A model generated the notes under the pieces. The model did no database searches. It was not told the DNA's origin and saw only the letters and a program-made list of their open reading frames with translations. Position numbers and translations under genes: made by a program. This document shows, one piece after another, positions 56,705-64,000 of a DNA stretch of 64,000 bases. Every line of letters starts with the position of its first letter. Position 1 is the first letter of the stretch. Origin of the DNA: Aphrophora alni (taxonomy: Eukaryota > Arthropoda > Insecta > Hemiptera > Aphrophoridae); contig OY740773.1 of the NCBI GenBank assembly GCA_963513935.1, positions 103,215,291 to 103,279,290 of the forward strand, read 5' to 3'.

Positions 56705-57365
56705 TCAATACTTGGTAGTAAAAACGTATATGCGGAAAAATCAAATAATTAAAATCTTAATATTTTTGTTGAAACAACATTTTAATTTGAAATAAATTTA
56801 AGCTAAAATATGTAACAAAATATTTTAAAACTTATCATCATTAAATTTTAGGACATCAATTTTATTCTATAAGACTCACTGACCTACAGTTACACAACAC
56901 TTCACACACTGTTCAACAGTCAAACACTTTATAGTAAAATTCTTATCTTATAATTTATCCCATTCACTGCTTCGTCAATAAAACATTTGATATTGTTAAT
57001 GCCTTTAAGCTTAGTAACTTTCTTGCCAATCCTCCTATAGATTTCTTAGATTTTCTTTGACATAAGGTTTAACTCTTAAATACATTTAAACAAATTTCTC
57101 GTCCCCAAATCGTGAACGAGCTTCAATCAGCTGTCAAATATGAAAGAACATTTTTGTCTTATTACATAGATCCAAATGAGAGTGAACATTCTTAGTGTTC
57201 CATGTAATTTATCCTAATTTAGGTATAACTTCCATTGTCTTATTGTTGTTGTAGCTAATGGCTAGTACGGACTCCACAGTTCATCAGTTTTCTGGCATCC
57301 CAATAGAGTTGTGTGCAAAAAGTTGAAGCAGGTGTCCATTTAATTTTTGGCAGTGGAGTTGTTTT
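56705..57365. other. Non-coding, nothing recognised
   Basis: Pyrimidine-rich patches near 57050 but no exon with family similarity. Confidence 0.4.
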
Positions 57366-57752
57366 GGTACTTACGTATTAGCCAGAGGCCACCCTTATAC
57401 AGTATGCTGCAGCGGTTTTGGTTGTCATAAATATTTCAGTCGGAGTTTCCTTAGTTCGTTACGAATATAACCATACCAGATCAGTCATACTTTCGCCAAG
57501 GTCAGGTCATTGACCGGTGCGCACGCATTGCCTGTCTCGACGTGTGTCTAGGTCAGTGTCCCGAGTGATTTATTGCCGTGCAGTAGATTAGTTGTGTGGT
57601 TATTTTGATTATTTTAGTTGTGTGACGTTATTTTGATTTGGGATTTACCTCGAAGGTAAATTGGAAGTTCTTTCCAATTATGTAGTTATTTTTGTTAGTC
57701 CGTAAAAAAAATCCCCTCTAAAATAGTGGCCTCCGGCTAATACGTAAGTACC
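57366..57752. mobile_element. 387-bp TIR element, GGTACTTACGTATTAGCC ends
   Basis: GGTACTTACGTATTAGCCAGAGGCCAC at the left and the inverted GTGGCCTCCGGCTAATACGTAAGTACC at the right are 27-bp TIRs with one mismatch. Flanks GTTGTTTT and GATGTATT are only weakly alike, so the target duplication is unclear. The interior is GC-richer (ATTGACCGGTGCGCACGCAT, GTGTCTAGGTCAGTGTCCCG) and non-coding. Superfamily unassigned. Confidence 0.8.
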
Positions 57753-58859
57753 GATGTATTTATCAATTCTTGAGTTAGGATCATGACAGACTGTTCACCT
57801 GAGCAAGATTGGAGTGTCGACCATGTCCAGTGTCGAGGTGGAAGGAAGCTACCTTCTGGGTTTGTTTTTGTTATCCTAGCTACTTTCACTGTCTTTCTAA
57901 CTTTTATGATCTTTTTGACTAATTGTTTGCAATTTTTCCTCAAAATTTTTGCTGTTACATCGTTAGGTGTTTTATTACTTTGATAGAATGCAGTTTCAAA
58001 CTGTCTGATGCTTCATTTCCAGGAACCCCCACATGTGACGTTATAGGACTCTTTTACTATTGCTTAAATTGCTGCTTTTAAATCATGAGATGTATATAAT
58101 CCAAACTGAAATAGATCAATACTTAAGCATTTCCTCTCCACATTTGTTAATGATATGTCTACTTGTTTGAGTACTTTGGTAATAAACTTATTGCTTGATT
58201 TATTAAAGCTTAATCATCTTCAAACACCAAATAATTTAGGGTAACTTTTTCTTTTATTCAGTAATCCAAACTAAATTTATATACATTAGTGCATAACAGA
58301 AGTTATAAGACTGCTATTATATAATAAAAAACACTACTAATTAATAAAACATAATTACAATCAGTATTATTTTCTTACCAAACTATCCCTACCTGACGGA
58401 AGAATCAGATATACTTGGCTGTATAAAGAAATTATGTATCCTGTGACTTTGTATGAAGACAAACCCTCAGATAGTCTATTAATCAAGTACAGGACTTACC
58501 TACAAGAAATTGTTGTAATTTAATAATACACTGAAGCCTTCTTGATGGATCTCTTAGAAGCACCCAAATAATACACTACATCAAGCTGACAAGCCGCATG
58601 TTGTTCAAATTCCACTTTCAATATGCTCCAACAAAGTAGAGGATCATACAGGCAACTGGTCCAAAAGATGAATTTACAAAGCTCACTCGAAACAAGAGGC
58701 ACACAAACTTTCATATAACTAGAAGAGTTAGAACCTCTGACAGTATATGCAGTAAAATAACTACTAAATACTAGTTTAGTACTACTAATATACTTGTGCA
58801 GTATATGTCGGAAATTCGTTGTATGGGATTATATTTTGGTTAAAAAATCAAAAATCAAA
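57753..58859. other. Unassigned DNA with one non-random-looking segment
   Basis: 57783-57960 is open in both directions (+ and - ORFs of ~65 codons), with moderately balanced codon use around CCTGAGCAAGATTGGAGTG. The minus reading includes KIIKVRKTVKVARI and TNPEGSFLPPRHW. No family recognised. May be part of a transposon body or a host exon. Confidence 0.3.
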
Positions 58860-61640
58860 ATCTAATCCTAATACAAGGTTTGGCTAATTTGTAAGCGACT
58901 TTGCTGTTCACCGCGTGTCGGTGAAACTGACCTATGACCAGGTCTAAAGTCAACTTTCACCTACCCGTTATGACAGTAAAATCGTATGTCGGTAGATTTT
59001 GAATAAAAAATCTGTATTTAATGAATTTTGAAATAGAAATAATACTGTCATAGGATGTGTAATTGTAGTACAAGTTGTACGCAATACAGATCAGTTACGG
59101 TTGTTTCATAAGAATTAGCACACGCTGCAATAAATTTGAATGACGAATCGAAAATTTTTCAAAATTATTCAAAAATAAAACATCTTGGTATTTTTGAGAA
59201 TAAAAACAAATTCTAAGAATAAAATATTCTTAGTAAAATTTTGAAAAATGTAATACATAAAAAGTTAGGTGAAATGATAAAGATTAAAAATTGCTTAAAA
59301 CAAAAATAAAAGTAAATTTTGATAAAGGGTTGTAAAGAAATAATTTATAAGACAAAGGTTTACAAATAAATAAAGAAAAAAATTAGAAAGTAATTAATTA
59401 TAAAAAGTTATAGTTTTCACACCTTTTTGGGGACAGGGATAAAGTAAATGAGCTAAAATTTGGTAAACCTGGTTAGATTTAAGTATTTAACAAAATATGT
59501 GAATCTCAGGGTAATCAGTATATATTAACCCCCCCCCCCCCCAAATGAAGAAGTGTGAACACAGGTGTGAAAAACCCAGGATCTAAAAGGTGCAGAGGAT
59601 CGTCGCAGCGGCTGTTAAGTTTGTTACACAAGAAGAACAATTTAGTGAAGTTTCAGAACTATAAAGTGAAAGGTGTGAGAATTCAAAATCGTAAATCACA
59701 CTAAAAATTGCGTAACGAATTACAGGTGAACGGGCGGGCCGATAATCATCACGCGAACTTCTCGCGAAAGCTCAGATCAAGACCTACAAGATGCTGGCGA
59801 TTAAAACACAAAAAAGTCATAAGTTAACCCAATAAATTAAAAATTAAGAAAAACAATAGCGAATTGTCTAGTTGCAAGTCGAAATATGTAGAAGCTGAAA
59901 CGTCATGACTTCGTGACGTCGAAAGGGGCGGAGCTAGAGGTATCAACTAGTTTACGATTAAATAGAAAAGGATAATTAATAGAAATTAATTAAAATAATG
60001 GAATTTAAGGACTTGGACCATAGTAAACCAACCATAAATAAACAATTATAACAATAGAAGATAAAATTTACCAATAAACTTCATATAAAAGGTGAAAAAA
60101 GGAAATATATTATCCCTGTGAGGGAAATAAATTGGTACGAGAATATCGTATTTTTTGGCTATAAATATAGCTGCAGGCGACTTGGTCGCTCTCTCCTAAA
60201 AAATCAAGATTCAAGTACTACGGGGTGGCTATGCCCGAGTGTGCTCTGTTCTTCAAAATTATTTAATAAGTATAAAAGTGCTACTATGCCCAAAGTTATG
60301 GTGCTCAAATTTTAGAAAAAGCGTAAAATGAGTCAAAATTAATTTCAATAGAATAGAATTGTTTGAAAGGAAGTGATAAGTGAAATGGCAAATTAATTAG
60401 TTTACAGCGAGTTCCAAAAAAGTGGAAAAAGTTTACATCCAGTGTCAGTCCAGATCAACACGTCACTAGAACTTCGCTTAAACTCCATGGATCTTTAAAT
60501 CATTTTCTACAACAATCGGACACTAAGACAACAACATCTTCCCTTATCCAGGATTATCCAGGAACCAGGATATTCGAGACATCAGTCAAGGTATCCCTTT
60601 TTATTTGCAAGGCAAAGGGATTTTGGCCGAAAATTTTGGCCGATAATTAAATTAAATTCAACTGATTTTCCTGGGATATAGATTTAAGATGTTTAGTCAA
60701 ATTTTGTAAATTGATAAATTTAATTGTGGATATTTTTCTTTTAAAATAATAGTAAACGTAATAAATCAAACCTGAACGACTAATTAAACTATTAAACTTG
60801 GTAATTAGCGTTCAGGAATTAAATAGAGGAAGTGTATAAAAAATAAAGTCTTGATAATACAACTTTCCTCAAAAGATAAATCTGCCAATCTGCAACCTAA
60901 TTAAAGTAAGCTATAAAATAATAAATTGTAATGTAAAATGTTTTATTTTTTAATTTGATATGATTTGATAAAGTGTTAGAAATTTTTTGTTTGATGTTAA
61001 TAATCTAATTTTGTTTAAAATATTTTAGAAGTTTGAATTTGAGTTAAAAAAGCAGATTTAATAAATTATTTCATTTTTGTCAGTATTAACAATCATGTGT
61101 TTTAATTTAGGTTATCCACACCACCTGTATTAAATTAGAAATTGTGGGAGCCAAGATAAAATATATTGTGTAACAGAGGTATTCTTCAGAACACACTCCT
61201 TGGGGATTAGTAAGTAAAATTAAAGTCGTGCTTTCCCTGAGAATAGTTAAAGTAAATTTAGTACTGGAAGTAGTTGAATTAATAGGGGGGTACCAACAGT
61301 TTAGGGAAACTTAAACTGTTGAAGGGGTTAATCAATCCAGGCCAGATAATTAAAAGAAGCCAAAACTTCCAGTGGATTGATTGATTCATTCTCTATCTCT
61401 CGGGAACGAATCCTGGATAAAAAATTTCAGGATTTGAGACTTGTGTGTTTATTAAAGAAATTAGGGGAAACGTATAGTCTAACTCAAAATCAAAGACTTG
61501 AGTTTTTTCATTGTAGGAATGTGATTTGATAGGTCCTGAAGGAGTAAATTAATGTCTTTATTTAAAGTGAAAAGTATCTAATGTCAAATACCATTAAACT
61601 ACCCCTTCATAACTTTTGACACCTTTAGCATCCCAATTGC
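58860..61640. other. Structured, gene-poor region of unknown nature (LTR-like?)
   Basis: About 2.8 kb with few ORFs but several promoter- or leader-like features on the plus strand: a GC-rich stretch ACTTCGTGACGTCGAAAGGGG (59906), a TATA-box candidate CTATAAATATAG (60159-60170) followed by CTTGGTCGCTCTCTCC, a poly-C run at 59530-59542, and dyads such as TTGGCCGAAAATTTTGGCC (60612) and AACAGTTTAGGG..TTAAACTGTT (61297). This could be a degraded LTR retrotransposon 5' end, or a host promoter and 5' leader. No protein remnant supports either. Confidence 0.3.
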
Positions 61641-62981
61641 TGGATAAAACCAAATTATCAATTTTTATTGAAATGTTCTTTTCCTCTCAACTTTTCAATT
61701 TGCATTTTAAATTTTAGATGGAACCTTCTCTATGATATTGTACAAATAAAATTTTATGTCACCCTTAATTATACATTTAACAAGCTTTTGTTAGGAAATG
61801 TTAGGCTTTACAAAGTTGCTTTGCTTGATTGTCACCGTACATAACTCACGCCCGTGAAAATGTATACTATACTAAAGATAAACCGCTTAAAATTCAGTAC
61901 ATAGACTTCTGAGATCTCTATAATATGAATTATGGGAATGAGGAAATAATGTGGAACTGACTGAATGATGTTGTTATCTTAAAGAGTCAGTATGAGTTTT
62001 TTGTGTTGCCTGAATTTTATTGTACTTTATATTTATTATTTAAAATTTATAGGTTATATTTTTTTTTAATCTGAAACTGTAATTGAATTTAATGGTGAAT
62101 TATACACCTTCTTTTCACATATTATACGGAGAAAACAAACAGATTTTGATAACACATTATTTCTCTTTGATGCAAAGTGTGTACCATGTAATCTTTATGA
62201 AAGCGCTTCTATTATCGATTAAAACAAAATCAATATAGGGTATGTATTATCTTTACAGCGAATGAATTAATTATGCTTTTTTTTTTCATTAATGCAGTTT
62301 CTATTATTTTGTGCTGATACATTATTCGGTATTCGTGTAGTTCCCTTGTTGTGTATATTAACTTGGAAGTTATGTTCGGTTGTGTACAAAATACTATAGA
62401 TAAAGATGGGTTTTCGGTCTTATTTTTCTGTCAAATTTATTAATTTATATTATTTTTTACATTTTCAAAAACAGTAAAATGAAAAATTGAGGAGTTTTGG
62501 AGTTGTCAGTTTTATTAATTATAATGATACTGTTTGAAATTAAGAATGTAACCTGCACCATCCATCACCTGATGACACAAGAAGTTATAAATTTGTGCAA
62601 CAATACGTACGACCTGGACAATATCAACACCTTTTTAATAACTGAGAGATCCTGTATCACCATGTAGAAAAAGTATTAGATAAGACAGAGCTATGAACCT
62701 TATCCCTCACCTCACATGTAATACAACAATTCCGAAACTAGTTATTAGAAGAAATAAGATTTTTATTACTGCTGTTGACTGGGACACCAAACAACAACTG
62801 CTGTGCTTCTGCATGAAGACTAACAACCAGCAACATCAACGGTTGGAAAGTGAACTTTATTAATCCAGATATGAAACTTACCTATTTATCAGATGAACCA
62901 ATGCCTTTCAAATCTGCAGTTTCTGTTAAAAATGGTTTACCAACATTCAACAACAGCAATTCTTACCTTAAGTGACGAATA

Positions 62982-63018
<37 letters not shown>

Positions 63019-64000
63019 ATTAGTTATACAATTTAAGCAACCTGCTTGTATAGTCTTTATTGTTCTCGTTTCATGGATGAGAAGTTTCGGAATCAATCCA
63101 CGTGGAGGCTTGAACATTTATAGTGTTAACCCAACATGTGAGGGAAAATTGGGAAGCTATAATTGGCAAGAAGCGTGGTTGAGAATACTAGAAAAACAAC
63201 AATGAGAATTTTGATGTCCTAATTACACATTATCCGACTAAAAGGTATCAAGCAGACCTAGGCCCTTCATAGGCTGTTGCATGGCAGTTTGGTTTTATAG
63301 TTACAAATTTGGTATTTGAAGAATTGATATCATTACTGAAACCAATTAAAGGTATCTTCATCAGTTTCCAGGTATTTAAAATTCAGTATGAGAAGACATT
63401 CATCAAATTAAACATTGCAAAATACCATCCAACCTAGCAGGAGATTTTAGCCCTGTTTAGTCCTTATGTTTTGTGCTCTTGATTGTGTTTAAAATTGCTG
63501 AAATAGTTCAAAGCCTAAGTATAGAGGTTTCATACCCAAGTAAAACCTGCAATGTTTTGAAACATAAAGTGTATTATTAACACAGAGCTAAGGGTTTTAT
63601 GATAAACATATTATATGAGTACAATTTAATATCAGGTGGATAATAATTTAGAATAAAAACTATTATGTCTTTTTGTAAAAGAAATGTAGGTAAAAGGGCT
63701 CTATCTAAACCAGATGATTTACAAAAGAAAAATAAGACCAAATAATGTGTAAGGAAGTAAAAATCTTTTGACTTGTTTGTGTAGATGGTGTGTTTGGAAT
63801 TATACAACACTACAAGAAATGTAAATAGAACCAAATACAGTAGTCCACATAGAAGTAACAGTTGAGATGGCTGAAAATGTAGAAGGAATGGATGACACAT
63901 GAGCAGTAAAGAATATTGTTTACAGGGAAGGCAGGAGAACAGTATGAAGACCTCAGAGGATGGGGAGGAAGATTTATGAGTCATGGGAGTGAAAAGATAG
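61641..64000. other. Non-coding right end; (TA)n at 62983-63013
   Basis: A TA microsatellite of about 15 repeats at 62983-63013. A 135-codon minus-strand ORF (63577-63984) is the longest in the window but contains no motif and is hydrophobic from T-rich codons. The plus strand there is a GA-rich run (GGGAAGGCAGGAG, GGATGGGGAGGAAGA), so compositional bias explains it. No upstream exon of the PP2A gene was found here. Confidence 0.4.

Noticed and set aside
62983..63013. (TA)n run as a regulatory element
   Set aside because: Ordinary dinucleotide microsatellite.
63577..63984. 135-codon minus-strand ORF, the longest in the window
   Set aside because: Hydrophobic T-rich translation opposite a GA-rich strand. 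No domain, signal or splice evidence. Composition explains its openness.

Overview
The window is AT-rich nuclear DNA of an animal, most likely an insect. Insect-like signs are the GTTAGGTTAGGTTA runs (for example near 19487), the dense mixture of mariner, DUF4817-type Tc1/mariner, hAT, pogo-like and Penelope-like elements, and a split gene whose product resembles animal PP2A B'' subunits. No bacterial-style operon, CRISPR array or long uninterrupted ORF is present. The species cannot be named from the sequence.

Layout. (1) 1-15709: a satellite array of about 24.5 head-to-tail monomers of about 640 bp, open at the left edge. It has internal 133-bp sub-repeats, signs of an about 5.1-kb higher-order period, one 316-bp internal duplication, and an inverted partial monomer at its right border. 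(2) 15795-25570: repeat-bearing intergenic DNA with a short TIR element, a 57-bp minisatellite, one copy of an interspersed repeat family and a miRNA-like hairpin. (3) 25571-48887, minus strand: the 3' part of one real gene, a PPP2R3-type PP2A B'' regulatory subunit. Six exons join in phase, including an 18-nt microexon. The introns (up to 14.4 kb) are full of mobile-element remnants: a 5S-rRNA-derived foldback, a hAT-like element with 8-bp TSD, mariner and DUF4817 transposase wrecks, two Penelope-like elements (one with inverted terminal repeats, one interrupted by a palindromic insertion), several copies of an unclassified repeat, and a lone diverged reversed copy of the satellite. (4) 48888-64000: no further exon was recognised. 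It holds a pogo-like element (TA TSD), a hAT-like element (8-bp TSD GCTATTAA), a third Penelope fragment, two more Penelope 3' tails, a hairpin MITE, a tRNA-like sequence inside a palindrome, a 387-bp TIR element and a structured region of unknown nature at 58860-61640.

Only the PP2A B'' subunit looks like a working host protein gene. The most unusual themes are pol III RNA sequences (5S rRNA, tRNA) sitting at the centre of long inverted repeats, hammerhead-ribozyme-like motifs at Penelope 3' tails, and a satellite family that exists both as a large homogenised array and as a solitary old copy inside an intron.
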